Assembly: GCA_030429545.1 (NCBI GenBank)
Contig: JAUIFF010000004.1
Span: 248,001 to 312,000, forward strand
DNA: 64,000 nucleotides
Direction: 5' to 3'
Origin: Polyangia bacterium
Lineage (GTDB): Bacteria > Myxococcota_A > Polyangia > Nannocystales > Nannocystaceae
The notes under the pieces were generated by a model. That model made no database searches and was not told where the DNA came from. It saw only the letters and a list, made by a program, of their open reading frames with translations. Below, piece after piece: positions 33,796-42,425 of the stretch. Each line of letters starts with the position of its first letter. Position 1 is the stretch's first letter. The translations under genes were made by a program, and so were the position numbers.

Positions 33796-35331
33796 ATGGA
33801 AAACGACGCACTCCCCTCGACCGACCCGCGCCCGCACGCGGTTGTTATTGGAAGCGGCTTTGGTGGCCTTGCGGCGGCCGTCCGGCTCGGTGCCCGAGGG
33901 TATCGCGTAACCGTGCTCGACCGCCGCGATCAGCCCGGTGGTCGTGCCTATGTCTATCGCCAGGACGGGTTTACGTTTGATGGGGGACCCACGGTCATCA
34001 CGGCTCCGCAGCTATTTGACGAGTTGTGGGCATTGTGTGGGCGCGACATCAAACAGGACATCGATATGCGTCCGGTCTCGCCGTTTTATCGGATCCGTTT
34101 TCACGACGGGTCGGTGTTTGACTACACCGGCGACGCCGAGGCGATGCGCCGCGAGGTCGCCCGGTTTCGGCCCGAGGATGTCGCCGGCTACGAAGATCTG
34201 CTGGCGATGAGCAAGAAGATTTTTGAAGTCGGGTTTGAGCAACTCGCCGATGTGCCGTTTTCCCGCTGGCGCGACATGGCCAAGATTGCCCCCGACATGG
34301 TCCGGTTGCAGAGCTACCGCACGGTCTACGGCCTGATTTCCAAGTTCATCCGCGACCCGCGACTGCGCCAGGTGTTTAGCTTCCACCCGCTGCTGGTCGG
34401 CGGCAATCCGTTTCAGACAACCTCGATTTACACGTTGATCGCCCACTTAGAGCGGCACTGGGGCGTGTGGTTTCCGATGGGGGGAACCGGTGCTTTGGTC
34501 CGCGGCCTCGTCAAGCTGATCGAAGGCCAACAAAACCGGGTCCGGCTCGGGGTCGAGGTCAAAAAGATCAATGTCGAAAATGGTCGCGCGGTTGGGGTCA
34601 CGCTGGCCGACGGTGAGCAGATCGCCGCCGACTTGGTGATTTCCAACGCCGACGCTGGTTGGACATACAAGCACCTGTTGGCCGACCACCCGCGCAAACG
34701 CTGGACCGACCACAAGGTCGACAACTCGCGCTACTCGATGAGTTTGTTTGTCTGGTACTTCGGCACCGACCGCAAATACGACAATGTCGCCCACCACACG
34801 ATCCTGCTCGGACCACGCTACCGCGGGTTGCTCGACGATATCTTCCACAAAAAGGTGTTGGCCGACGACTTCAGCTTGTACCTACACCGACCCACGGCGA
34901 CCGACCCGAGCCTGGCCCCAGACGGCGGCGATGCGTTTTATGTGCTGTCCCCGGTCCCGCACCTCGACAGCGGGGTGGACTGGCGCCAGCAGGCCGAGCC
35001 CTATCGCAAAAAGATCGAGGCATACCTCGAGGACTCGCTGATGCCCGGGCTTTCGCGCCATGTAGTGAGCTCGCGGATGTTGACGCCGATCGGCTTTCGC
35101 CACGACCTGCTCTCGGTCAAGGGGGCGGCCTTTGGCATGGAGCCGGTACTTTTGCAAAGTGCCTACTTCCGCCCGCACAACGTCAGCGAAGAGGTCGAGG
35201 GGCTCTACCTCGTCGGTGCCGGGACCCATCCCGGGGCAGGGTTGCCGGGGGTGTTGTCCTCGGCCAAGGTCCTCGACCGCGTGATTGCCCCGGCCGATGA
35301 AGCTCTCGCCCGCCGGACCAAGGCCGCCTAG
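33796..35331 (+). CDS. crtI: Phytoene desaturase
   Basis: 511 residues. The N-terminal FAD-binding motif is GSGFGGLAAAVRLGARGYRV, followed by DRRDQPGGRAYVYRQDGFTF and DGGPTVITAP, all typical of CrtI. The C-terminus has the second dinucleotide-site signature LYLVGAGTHPGAGLPGVLSS. The enzyme introduces double bonds into phytoene at the inner membrane to give neurosporene, lycopene or related acyclic carotenes; the product number cannot be read from sequence. It starts the crtI-crtB-acyltransferase operon, 37 bp before crtB. Confidence 0.95.
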   Translation: MENDALPSTDPRPHAVVIGSGFGGLAAAVRLGARGYRVTVLDRRDQPGGRAYVYRQDGFTFDGGPTVITAPQLFDELWALCGRDIKQDIDMRPVSPFYRIRFHDGSVFDYTGDAEAMRREVARFRPEDVAGYEDLLAMSKKIFEVGFEQLADVPFSRWRDMAKIAPDMVRLQSYRTVYGLISKFIRDPRLRQVFSFHPLLVGGNPFQTTSIYTLIAHLERHWGVWFPMGGTGALVRGLVKLIEGQQNRVRLGVEVKKINVENGRAVGVTLADGEQIAADLVISNADAGWTYKHLLADHPRKRWTDHKVDNSRYSMSLFVWYFGTDRKYDNVAHHTILLGPRYRGLLDDIFHKKVLADDFSLYLHRPTATDPSLAPDGGDAFYVLSPVPHLDSGVDWRQQAEPYRKKIEAYLEDSLMPGLSRHVVSSRMLTPIGFRHDLLSVKGAAFGMEPVLLQSAYFRPHNVSEEVEGLYLVGAGTHPGAGLPGVLSSAKVLDRVIAPADEALARRTKAA

Positions 35332-35368
35332 AGAGATTGCTCGTAGCTAGAAAGATTGGAAGTTTGCC

Positions 35369-36334
35369 ATGACCGTTGCATTATCAACCATCGCGCAACC
35401 CAACCACGCACTGATGCGAAGCGACCAACAGACCTGCCGTAGTATTTTGCGCAAGGGGTCGCGCAGCTTCTCCCTGGCCTCGTGGCTGCTGCCATCGCGG
35501 ATCCGTGACGATGTCACAGCCCTCTATGCTTTTTGCCGGGTCGCCGACGATGAGATCGACTTGGGTGCCCACCCCGAGCTCGCGGCCGCGGCCCTGCGTC
35601 AGCGGATCGACGCGCTTGTCAGCGGCTGTCCCCACGACCATGCCGTTGACCGAGCCCTGAGCCGGGTGGTTCAAAAACACCAAATCCCGCCGCGTGTGCT
35701 CCATGCCGTGATCGAGGGTTTTGAGTGGGACAATGCCGTCCGGACCTACGCCGACTTGGACGAGCTCCATGGCTATTGCGCCCGCGTGGCCTCGACGGTC
35801 GGGGTGATGATGTCGCTGATTATGGGGGTGCGCGAACCGGAGTTACTCGCCCGAGCCTGCGATTTGGGCGTGGCGATGCAGCTGACAAACATTGCCCGCG
35901 ACGTCGGCGAAGATGCCCGCGCGGGACGTGTGTATCTACCACTATCCTGGCTCGACGATCCGAGCTTTGACCTCGCCGCCTGGCAACAAGACCCGCAGCC
36001 GCACCCGGTGGTGCAACGGGCCGTCGAGCGGTTGCTCGCCCACGCCGACCGGATGTACGCCCGAGCCGATGCCGGGATCGAGGGCTTGCCACGTGATTGC
36101 CGGTCGGCGATCTACGGCGCACGTGTGATCTACTCGGCCATTGGCGACGAAATCCGCGAGCGGTCGTTTGATAGCGTCAGCGGTCGCGCGTTTGTCTCGA
36201 CAGGTCGCAAGCTTCGGCTGATGTTGCGGGCATTGTGGCGGCCACCCGGGAAGTCTCCCGCCCGCTGTTTGCCCGCGCTTGCCGAGACCGCGTTTTTGGT
36301 CGAGGCCGTGAAGCCTAAGCGGAGCCCCGCTTGA
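35369..36334 (+). CDS. crtB: Phytoene synthase
   Basis: 321 residues. Both prenyl-diphosphate Mg-binding motifs are present: FCRVADDEIDLG near residue 60, and LTNIARDVGEDARAGRVYLP near 175. Also present are SLASWLLP near the start and the YARVASTVGVMM-type motif (GYCARVASTVGVM). It condenses two geranylgeranyl diphosphates to phytoene. Its stop overlaps the start of the acyltransferase gene by 4 bp, so the two are translationally coupled. Confidence 0.95.
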   Translation: MTVALSTIAQPNHALMRSDQQTCRSILRKGSRSFSLASWLLPSRIRDDVTALYAFCRVADDEIDLGAHPELAAAALRQRIDALVSGCPHDHAVDRALSRVVQKHQIPPRVLHAVIEGFEWDNAVRTYADLDELHGYCARVASTVGVMMSLIMGVREPELLARACDLGVAMQLTNIARDVGEDARAGRVYLPLSWLDDPSFDLAAWQQDPQPHPVVQRAVERLLAHADRMYARADAGIEGLPRDCRSAIYGARVIYSAIGDEIRERSFDSVSGRAFVSTGRKLRLMLRALWRPPGKSPARCLPALAETAFLVEAVKPKRSPA

Positions 36335-37122
36335 TCGTTGCCCGCCGCTGGCCGTGGTTTGCGGCCTGGTTGGCACGCCATAGCCAAGCTCGCCTGCGCA
36401 AGCGGTTCGACAGCATACACATCCGCGGGCTCGATAGGCTCGCGGATGTTAGCAAAACCCAGCCAGTGCTGTTTGTCGCCAACCATGTGTGTTGGTGGGA
36501 TGGCCTGGTGATTTTGTATTTGAGTGTGCATCTTCTCAAGCAAGATGCTTATGCAATGATGTTGGCCAAGAACCTGGCCGAGCGGTTTTTCTTTGCCCGT
36601 GCCGGCGGCTTTGGTGTCGATACAGATCGCGCCGGGGATGGGGCTGCGGGCATTCGCCATGCCGCAAGCCTGCTCGATCGGCCCGGCCGTGCGGTTTGGA
36701 TTTTTCCGCAGGGCCGCGAACAGCCGCAGGACAAACGCCCGCTGGGCTTTGCCCGTGGGGCCGGTGTGGTCCATCGCTTGGCGCCCGAGGCCCGTGTGGT
36801 GCCCGTTGGCATTGTCTATCGCTTTGGCGGCCATGAGCGGCCAGAGTTGTGGGTTTCGTTTGGCACGTCGCGCGGGACTTCGACCCGGCAGCTAGAGGCT
36901 GATGTTACGCATGAGCTCGACCGCATCGCCGAGGTGGTGGCCGGGCCAGAACCGACGCCAGAACCGACGCAAGAAACTACGCCAGTGCACGGGCAATTTG
37001 AATGCGTATACAAGCGGACCGAGCCATGGTGGTCGCGGGCAGCCGAGGCGTGTTTGAGTGCATGTACGCGCTTGGGCTTCAAGCCCTCGGTACGGGCACT
37101 CCCAGCTGCGAAACCAAAGTAG
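36331..37122 (+). CDS. PlsC-type acyltransferase in the carotenoid operon
   Basis: TTG start at 36331, coupled to crtB. 263 residues. The acyltransferase motif I NHVCWWD (H-x4-D) occurs near residue 50, and FPQGREQ stands for the usual FPEGTRS motif. The first ~220 residues match lysophospholipid acyltransferases. Its coupling to crtB suggests that the acceptor may be a carotenoid (for example a carotenoid glycoside) rather than a housekeeping phospholipid; that is inference. The C-terminal ~45 residues are variable, with a PTPEPTQE linker. Confidence 0.85.
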   Translation: MIVARRWPWFAAWLARHSQARLRKRFDSIHIRGLDRLADVSKTQPVLFVANHVCWWDGLVILYLSVHLLKQDAYAMMLAKNLAERFFFARAGGFGVDTDRAGDGAAGIRHAASLLDRPGRAVWIFPQGREQPQDKRPLGFARGAGVVHRLAPEARVVPVGIVYRFGGHERPELWVSFGTSRGTSTRQLEADVTHELDRIAEVVAGPEPTPEPTQETTPVHGQFECVYKRTEPWWSRAAEACLSACTRLGFKPSVRALPAAKPK

Positions 37123-37180
37123 CTCGGCGAGCTTGACGACTGGGCCTAACGACTGGCTTTAGGACTCGGGACGGTTAGCT

Positions 37181-38380
37181 TTAGGACTGGGGACTTGGAA
37201 GCTCGGCAGGTTTGCTCGCAGGCTCGACCGGCAGCAGGGTTCCGCCGCGACCGACGGTGAGACGATTGCCTCGCCAAATCACCTCTCGGGGGCCAAGGCT
37301 ACTCCAAAACGCGATCCACAGGGCAACCTCGCCCAACCCGATGGCCCGCACAAGCTCGAGCGGCGTGTAGTGCAGCTGTGAAAACCTCGCAGCCAAAACA
37401 GCGGTTGCGATTCGCAAAGCCAGTGTCCATGTGGCCAGTATTGCCCCGACAACCGGCTGCTGCCAGGCGACGGCGGCCGCCAGTCCGAGTAACACCAGCG
37501 TGCTCAAAAAGAACAGTGGGTAGGTCCACAGCAGTCCGGGGCGCTGGGTTCGGACGACCATGAGCCAGCGGGAAAACCGTTTATATACACTTTTAAACGA
37601 GCGACCCTGGGCGGTCGAGACCACCCGACCCCCGAGCGGCAAAACCCGATAGCCGCGCGCCCGCAAGCGTCGCGCGAGTTCGGTGTCTTCGCCGAGAATG
37701 TTGACGAGCTCGGCAAATCCTCCGACCTCGCGCAGGCGTTCGGTCGACACGGCAAACGCCTTGCCGACAAACCCGCTGTGATCGAGCCGAGACAGTAGCG
37801 CAAACGCATGTAGCGAAGCCCCGAGGATGCCGGCTGAGGCCTGATCGCCGAGGCAACGACTTTGGGCCGCAACGGCCTCAACCGGCATGAGCCAGGCGGC
37901 CGCACACGTGCCATTGATGAGTGAATGGGCGAGTTGGTCGAGGTCGACACCCGAGAGGTCGACATCGCTGTCGAAGTTCATGGCGATGGCTTGCGCGGCG
38001 GTGTCGATGGTCGCCGCGAGCTGACAGGTTTTGCGGTTGCGACCGTGGGGGTCGACAACGCAGATCTCCGTGTCGATACCAGCTGCCCGCAGGCGCGTGG
38101 CCGCAAGCTGTGCGATCGGCCAGGCCGGATCGTCACGGCTACACATCGAGATCCGTACGCGCGGACGAAACGTGTACTTGGCACGGGTAAGCGACACGAG
38201 GTTGGCAAGCAGGCTGGGTTCGGCCCCGGCACAGGGTCGGACGATCACAACTTCGTGCTCGCCGAGCGCAGCCGCAGGCAGCTGTGGTCGCCGGGTCAAA
38301 ATGGCCTGACCAAGGGCGCCCGTGAGGGTGGCGAGCCAGACAATCGTTGCCCATGCAAGTGGGCTTAGACCGCCTTGCAT
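37181..38380 (-). CDS. GT21-type membrane glycosyltransferase
   Basis: Start at 38380, overlapping the 3' end of crtC by 16 bp. About 399 residues. An N-terminal membrane helix is followed by a GT-A core with NFDSDVDLS (D-x-D-like), GEDTELARRLRARGYRV, and KRFSRW (the (Q/R)xxRW motif of processive and ceramide-glucosyltransferase-like enzymes), then several C-terminal helices. This is the GT21 pattern shared by ceramide glucosyltransferase and the hopanoid enzyme HpnI. In this cluster a carotenoid hydroxyl made by CrtC is an attractive acceptor, but a sphingolipid is equally possible. Confidence 0.82.
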   Translation of the reverse strand: MQGGLSPLAWATIVWLATLTGALGQAILTRRPQLPAAALGEHEVVIVRPCAGAEPSLLANLVSLTRAKYTFRPRVRISMCSRDDPAWPIAQLAATRLRAAGIDTEICVVDPHGRNRKTCQLAATIDTAAQAIAMNFDSDVDLSGVDLDQLAHSLINGTCAAAWLMPVEAVAAQSRCLGDQASAGILGASLHAFALLSRLDHSGFVGKAFAVSTERLREVGGFAELVNILGEDTELARRLRARGYRVLPLGGRVVSTAQGRSFKSVYKRFSRWLMVVRTQRPGLLWTYPLFFLSTLVLLGLAAAVAWQQPVVGAILATWTLALRIATAVLAARFSQLHYTPLELVRAIGLGEVALWIAFWSSLGPREVIWRGNRLTVGRGGTLLPVEPASKPAELPSPQS

Positions 38381-39366
38381 GGGTCCTCGGCAGGCAGGGC
38401 AGCTCGCACCTTGCGTGCCCGTCGCATACGAAACCACAACATCCGTTGCACCCAACGGTTGCGAAAGCGATCGAGGTCGAGATACTCGCAGACGCTTTCA
38501 GCCGCAGGCCCGCCGTGGGTCGGTTGAAGCAGATAGCGCATGTAAAAAGGCGTGTCTTCGAGTGTACGGGCAATCTCGACAGGGCCGGGAGTCCGGACAT
38601 TCGGGCGAAGCCACCACCGCGTGCGAGGAAGATCGCCGAAGGCCATGCCTGGCTGCGTTGCCGTTAGTGTCTGCGCACCTGAGTTGCTAAACCGCCAGGT
38701 TCGCGGACGCACCCGCGCCTCTCCCCGCAGTTGGCAGTCGTATGCCACGATCGTGTTGTCGCCGGTGTAGGTACGCGACCACGACCACCGGCGAAAGGCC
38801 TGTTCGAGCGGTTCGTGGCCCATGTTGGCATCGTGATAACCGCGACCGCGAAACGCTAGGCCGGGTTTATCGAGCGCAACTTCGATGGAGGCATGGGGTG
38901 AGACGGGCCACCACAAGTGCTTTTGCTCAGTGTCGAGGGCGACAGGCTGGTCGAGACCAGGGCGCAACTTTAAAGAGATACGCCCACGCAGGGCTCGACC
39001 GAGCGGGGTGCGATCGTCGATGTCAAATACCAACGAGTCGGCCGTGCGCCGCACCTGGTTATGACCCAAGACAAATGTTTGTGAAGTCCGCTGGACGCTG
39101 CCCTGGCCGTACTCCGTAAAGCACCAGCGCCGGACCTTATCCCCATAAAGCGCAACATTGATGGCGCAGTGGTTGAGGGGATCTGCCAGCCCCCGGCGAC
39201 GGGCGGCGGCATAGGCCGGAGAAAATACGGAGCCGATAAAGGCAATCACGGTGACTGCGTGGCGTCCGTCATCGCTGACGCCGTCGGCGTACCACCAACC
39301 GTAACCCTGGGGCCCGATTGTGCTGTTAAAGGCAAATCCGGTGGGATTCGCAGGTTCGAGATTCAC
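38365..39366 (-). CDS. crtC: Carotenoid 1,2-hydratase (hydroxyneurosporene synthase)
   Basis: The CrtC signature GYHDANMGHEPLEQAFRRW lies near the middle, with GYGWWYADGVSDDGRHAV at the N-terminus. The enzyme adds water across the terminal double bond of acyclic carotenes to give 1-hydroxy carotenoids. The start is taken as GTG at 39366; a TTG at 39390 would fall inside the intergenic inverted repeat. It forms a minus-strand operon with the glycosyltransferase and diverges from crtE. Its presence, with no lycopene cyclase in the window, points to an acyclic end product. Confidence 0.92.
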   Translation of the reverse strand: MNLEPANPTGFAFNSTIGPQGYGWWYADGVSDDGRHAVTVIAFIGSVFSPAYAAARRRGLADPLNHCAINVALYGDKVRRWCFTEYGQGSVQRTSQTFVLGHNQVRRTADSLVFDIDDRTPLGRALRGRISLKLRPGLDQPVALDTEQKHLWWPVSPHASIEVALDKPGLAFRGRGYHDANMGHEPLEQAFRRWSWSRTYTGDNTIVAYDCQLRGEARVRPRTWRFSNSGAQTLTATQPGMAFGDLPRTRWWLRPNVRTPGPVEIARTLEDTPFYMRYLLQPTHGGPAAESVCEYLDLDRFRNRWVQRMLWFRMRRARKVRAALPAEDPCKAV

Positions 39367-39389
39367 GCCCCTAAACTGACCGGTGATCA

Positions 39390-39427
39390 AAGTTTGTCAA
39401 ATAATCACCCCGTCCTTTGACAAACTT
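39390..39427. promoter_or_regulatory. Inverted repeat in the crtC/crtE divergent promoter region
   Basis: AAGTTTGTCAAA (39390-39401) and TTTGACAAACTT (39416-39427) are exact inverted copies separated by 14 bp. Each arm contains TTGACA oriented toward its own gene, crtC on the minus strand and crtE on the plus strand. One regulator dimer could therefore cover both -35 elements. -10 elements at 17-bp spacing are poor matches, as expected for activator- or MerR-type promoters. A related TTGTCAAAT lies upstream of crtI at 33762-33770. Confidence 0.65.
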
Positions 39428-39451
39428 GGATTCACAAGCAAGCTGGCGTCC

Positions 39452-40369
39452 ATGCTCTGTGCTGGCATGGAACAAGCCCTTCGGGCAGCTCTGGAAAGGG
39501 CTCGCAGTGATCAAACCCCTCCCAACCTTTACCGGGCCATGTGCCACGCGGTATTTCCCGGGGGCTCACGCGTGCGTCCGCGCCTCTTGTGTACGGTTGT
39601 CGAGGCCTGCGGACCGACTGGCGACCCCACCCATGAGCGGACAACCCTGACCATCGGGGCTGCGATTGAACTGCTCCACTGTGCCTCGCTGGTGCACGAC
39701 GACCTACCGTGTTTCGACGACGCCGCGATCCGCCGTGGTCGGCCTTCGGTAGCGGCTGCATATGGGGAACCACTTGCTGTATTGGCGGGCGATGCCCTGA
39801 TCGTGTTGGCCTTTGAGCTACTCACGACATTGCCGACAACCCCACAGATGGCGCAGATCAGTTTACGGATCGCCCGGAGTATTGGCGCCCGTGGGGGCAT
39901 GATTGCCGGCCAGGCCTGGGAATCGGAACGCGACATCGACCTGCGGGCCTACCATCGCGCCAAAACCGGGGCGTTGTTTGAGGCCACCCTCGCGTCGGCG
40001 GCCTTGCTGATCGGGCAGGACCCCAAGGACTGGTGCGAAGTTGGGATGCTGCTCGGCGAGGCCTACCAGGTCGCCGACGATCTCTACGATGTACTCGGTG
40101 GGCTCGACAGCAAACCGACGGGCCAAGACGCTGTGCACGGACGCCCCAACGCGGTGACCGATACTGGCATTGAGGGGGCTTTGACCCGGTTTCAGTCCCT
40201 GGTGACCCGGATGCACGAGGCGATTCCAGACGTTCGCGGCCGCCAGCAGGTTTCGCGGATGCTGCTCGAGTTGTGTGCCCGCCTAGTTGCCCTGGGCCAA
40301 GTTCAGCCGGGATTGGCCATCCCGGCAACTACAGATATACGGGATGTACGGGCGGTCGCCTCGGCTTGA
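39452..40369 (+). CDS. crtE: Geranylgeranyl diphosphate synthase
   Basis: The start is placed at 39452 (MLCAGMEQAL...), with 39467 as an alternative; a GTG at 39383 would place the start inside the operator. Both Asp-rich motifs of trans-prenyltransferases are present: LVHDDLPCFDDAAIRRGRPS (D-D-x4-D) and YQVADDLYDVLGG (D-D-x2-D). It makes C20 prenyl diphosphate for CrtB. It is divergent from crtC and convergent with the CruF-like gene. Confidence 0.92.
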   Translation: MLCAGMEQALRAALERARSDQTPPNLYRAMCHAVFPGGSRVRPRLLCTVVEACGPTGDPTHERTTLTIGAAIELLHCASLVHDDLPCFDDAAIRRGRPSVAAAYGEPLAVLAGDALIVLAFELLTTLPTTPQMAQISLRIARSIGARGGMIAGQAWESERDIDLRAYHRAKTGALFEATLASAALLIGQDPKDWCEVGMLLGEAYQVADDLYDVLGGLDSKPTGQDAVHGRPNAVTDTGIEGALTRFQSLVTRMHEAIPDVRGRQQVSRMLLELCARLVALGQVQPGLAIPATTDIRDVRAVASA

Positions 40370-40385
40370 GGATATGTGCCAAAGG

Positions 40386-41471
40386 TCAGCTGCGACGGGC
40401 ATGTGCGTTGCGGTGAAGTGTCAACGCAGCCCCGGCCACAGCCGCGGTGACAAACGCCTTGAGCGGCCAGTCCGGGTGCTCGCTGCCCGGCCACACAAAG
40501 TACCCGAGCGCGATGTAGTAGCTGTACCAAACGACAGCCCAATGCCACAGTGGCGAGCTGGCCCGTGTACCAGGTTTTTCCGGTAGCGTGACGACGAAAG
40601 CCGCGGCGACAGCTAGCAAAGTGATTGTAAATACACCATCGTTGAGGCCGACCGCGCGAAAGATGTGAAACGGCATCATCGCCACGACACCGACGACGAT
40701 GCTGGCCACGCCCAGGCACAGGGCGAGCGGGAGCAATCGGGCGATCGCCGAGCACGCCCCGCGGCGCCCGAGCTGAAGGTTGAGGCGAGGTCGCCAGTAC
40801 TCGCAAAGTGCCGCCAACGAGCCGCCAAACAGTAGGTGCCAGCAGTACGAAGACACCGGGACCCCGAGCCAGCGATGGGCCACCAGCCCGTAGGGATCTT
40901 CTCCGCCCTCGTGCCACACCCACCAGCCGCTGTCGGGGCCCATGATGTCAAACGGGACGTCGAGCATCATGGCCAACAGGCCAGCTACAAACAGGGTTGT
41001 CAAAAACCGGCGTGTGCGGTCGCGGGGGGGCGCCGTGGTTTGCAGTCGGCGGGCGGCGATGGTCGCCGGATATAAAAACGCCGGGTACAGCCCGACGACA
41101 TAAAACGGCAACTGCTTGTAATAAAACTGCACCGTAAACTGCGCGTGGGTGAAGTTGTCGACGGTGTTGTAGCTGACAACCTCCATCAACAAGCCATACA
41201 GCACGGCCGTCAGCCAGATCAGCAGGCCGCTGCTGTCCCCCCGCCGCTGGGCCTTGACCGCGTGGCAAAGGGTTGCCACCGCACCGATCGTAAACACCAG
41301 CTCCAGGCTGTGGAAGTTGTCCGAGATCGTGCTCGGGTCGTAGACCGTGACCAGCCAACTGTCGAACAACACGCGCGGCGTCTGCAGGAGCATCGTTGCG
41401 ATTGTACACGGGGCCCCGCCGGCGAGCTTGCCAAACCCCAACAAAGCGGCGAACATTCGCCCGTGCGTCAC
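40386..41471 (-). CDS. Polytopic membrane protein, CruF-like
   Basis: 361 residues with about eight to nine membrane helices. LYGLLMEVVSYNTVDNFTHA, MMLDVPFDIMGPDSGWWVWH and WLGVPVSSYCWHLLFGG resemble the E..G, LD..DP..W.W and G.P..NF.GW motif blocks of CruF-type carotenoid hydratases (DUF422), but the match is loose. Location beside crtE and a hydroxylase-superfamily gene supports a role in carotenoid or lipid tailoring. GTG start at 41471; ATG at 41456 is possible. Confidence 0.6.
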   Translation of the reverse strand: MTHGRMFAALLGFGKLAGGAPCTIATMLLQTPRVLFDSWLVTVYDPSTISDNFHSLELVFTIGAVATLCHAVKAQRRGDSSGLLIWLTAVLYGLLMEVVSYNTVDNFTHAQFTVQFYYKQLPFYVVGLYPAFLYPATIAARRLQTTAPPRDRTRRFLTTLFVAGLLAMMLDVPFDIMGPDSGWWVWHEGGEDPYGLVAHRWLGVPVSSYCWHLLFGGSLAALCEYWRPRLNLQLGRRGACSAIARLLPLALCLGVASIVVGVVAMMPFHIFRAVGLNDGVFTITLLAVAAAFVVTLPEKPGTRASSPLWHWAVVWYSYYIALGYFVWPGSEHPDWPLKAFVTAAVAGAALTLHRNAHARRS

Positions 41472-41528
41472 AACCGATTTGCCCCGTTCGTCAACCGTCG
41501 CCAGGGTTTAGAAAAGCGCTGAAGCCCG

Positions 41529-42377
41529 GTGGATTGTTTGACCGAATTCGTCGCGTGGGTCGCGTTTGCGGGCGAGGGCTGGCAGATGTGGGCATACTTG
41601 GTGACCCTGTCGGTACTCGGCGGCTTGGTCCTGTACTTCGGATTTGCCGGGGCGCTTTACTACGCGTTTTACGTTCGAAGGCGCGACCAACCCGAAGCCT
41701 GGAAGATCCAGCCCAAGCGGTTTTTGAGCCAAAAAGTCCACCGCTGGGCGATGTTGATCGCGGCCAGCAACCTCATGTTTGGCGGGCTGCTTTCGGGATC
41801 GTTTGCCTACTACGTGCTCACAGGCGGCCCGGTAGCGTTGTACTTACAAGTGGATGACTACGGCTGGGCCTACACCGTGTTCAGCACCGTGGTCGGGTTT
41901 GTCCTGGTCGAGGCCGGTGCCTATTACGTGCACCGCCTGTTTCACAACCGCTGGCTGTTTCGCAAGTTCCACCGTTGGCACCACCGCTGCGTCGCCCCGA
42001 CGCCGTTTACCGCAACCACGATCCACCCGGTCGAGCTGTTGTTTTTTCAGGCCAGTGCATTTTTGCCGGCGATCGTATTTCCGATGTGGGCCGGTTCGTT
42101 CATCGCAATTTTGGTGTACGTGCTGCTCTTCAACATCATGGACCACTCCGGCATCGAGATTCGCCACAGCTTTCCGTGGCAATCGTCGAGCCGCTACCAC
42201 GACGATCACCATGTCCACTTTCACTGCAACTACGGGCAAAACCTGATGATCTTTGATCGCCTGCACGGGACCCTACGCCGGCAAAAACGGCGCTACGGTG
42301 TCACCGTGTTTGGCGGCAAGGGAACGCCCGCCGGCGAGGAGCACGATGGCCCGCCGCCGTTTGTCGACTACTCGTAA
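41529..42377 (+). CDS. Fatty acid hydroxylase/sterol desaturase superfamily enzyme
   Basis: 282 residues, GTG start. Four to five membrane helices and the three His clusters of the superfamily: HRLFH, HRWHHR, and the final RYHDDHHVHFHCNYG. These ligate a di-iron centre for O2-dependent hydroxylation or desaturation. Family members act on sterols, fatty acids, sphingoid bases or carotenoid rings. Position at the end of the carotenoid region suggests a membrane lipid or carotenoid substrate, not proved. Divergent from the CruF-like gene by 57 bp. Confidence 0.88.
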   Translation: MDCLTEFVAWVAFAGEGWQMWAYLVTLSVLGGLVLYFGFAGALYYAFYVRRRDQPEAWKIQPKRFLSQKVHRWAMLIAASNLMFGGLLSGSFAYYVLTGGPVALYLQVDDYGWAYTVFSTVVGFVLVEAGAYYVHRLFHNRWLFRKFHRWHHRCVAPTPFTATTIHPVELLFFQASAFLPAIVFPMWAGSFIAILVYVLLFNIMDHSGIEIRHSFPWQSSSRYHDDHHVHFHCNYGQNLMIFDRLHGTLRRQKRRYGVTVFGGKGTPAGEEHDGPPPFVDYS

Positions 42378-42425
42378 CCTGGGCGTTTGGGCTGACAGCC
42401 ACAGGTGCGGTTGCTACCCTGGGAT

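Noticed and set aside
33724..33811. Upstream extension of the secreted protein gene to 33811
   Set aside because: It would overlap the start of crtI, and the added residues mask the signal peptide that begins at 33724.
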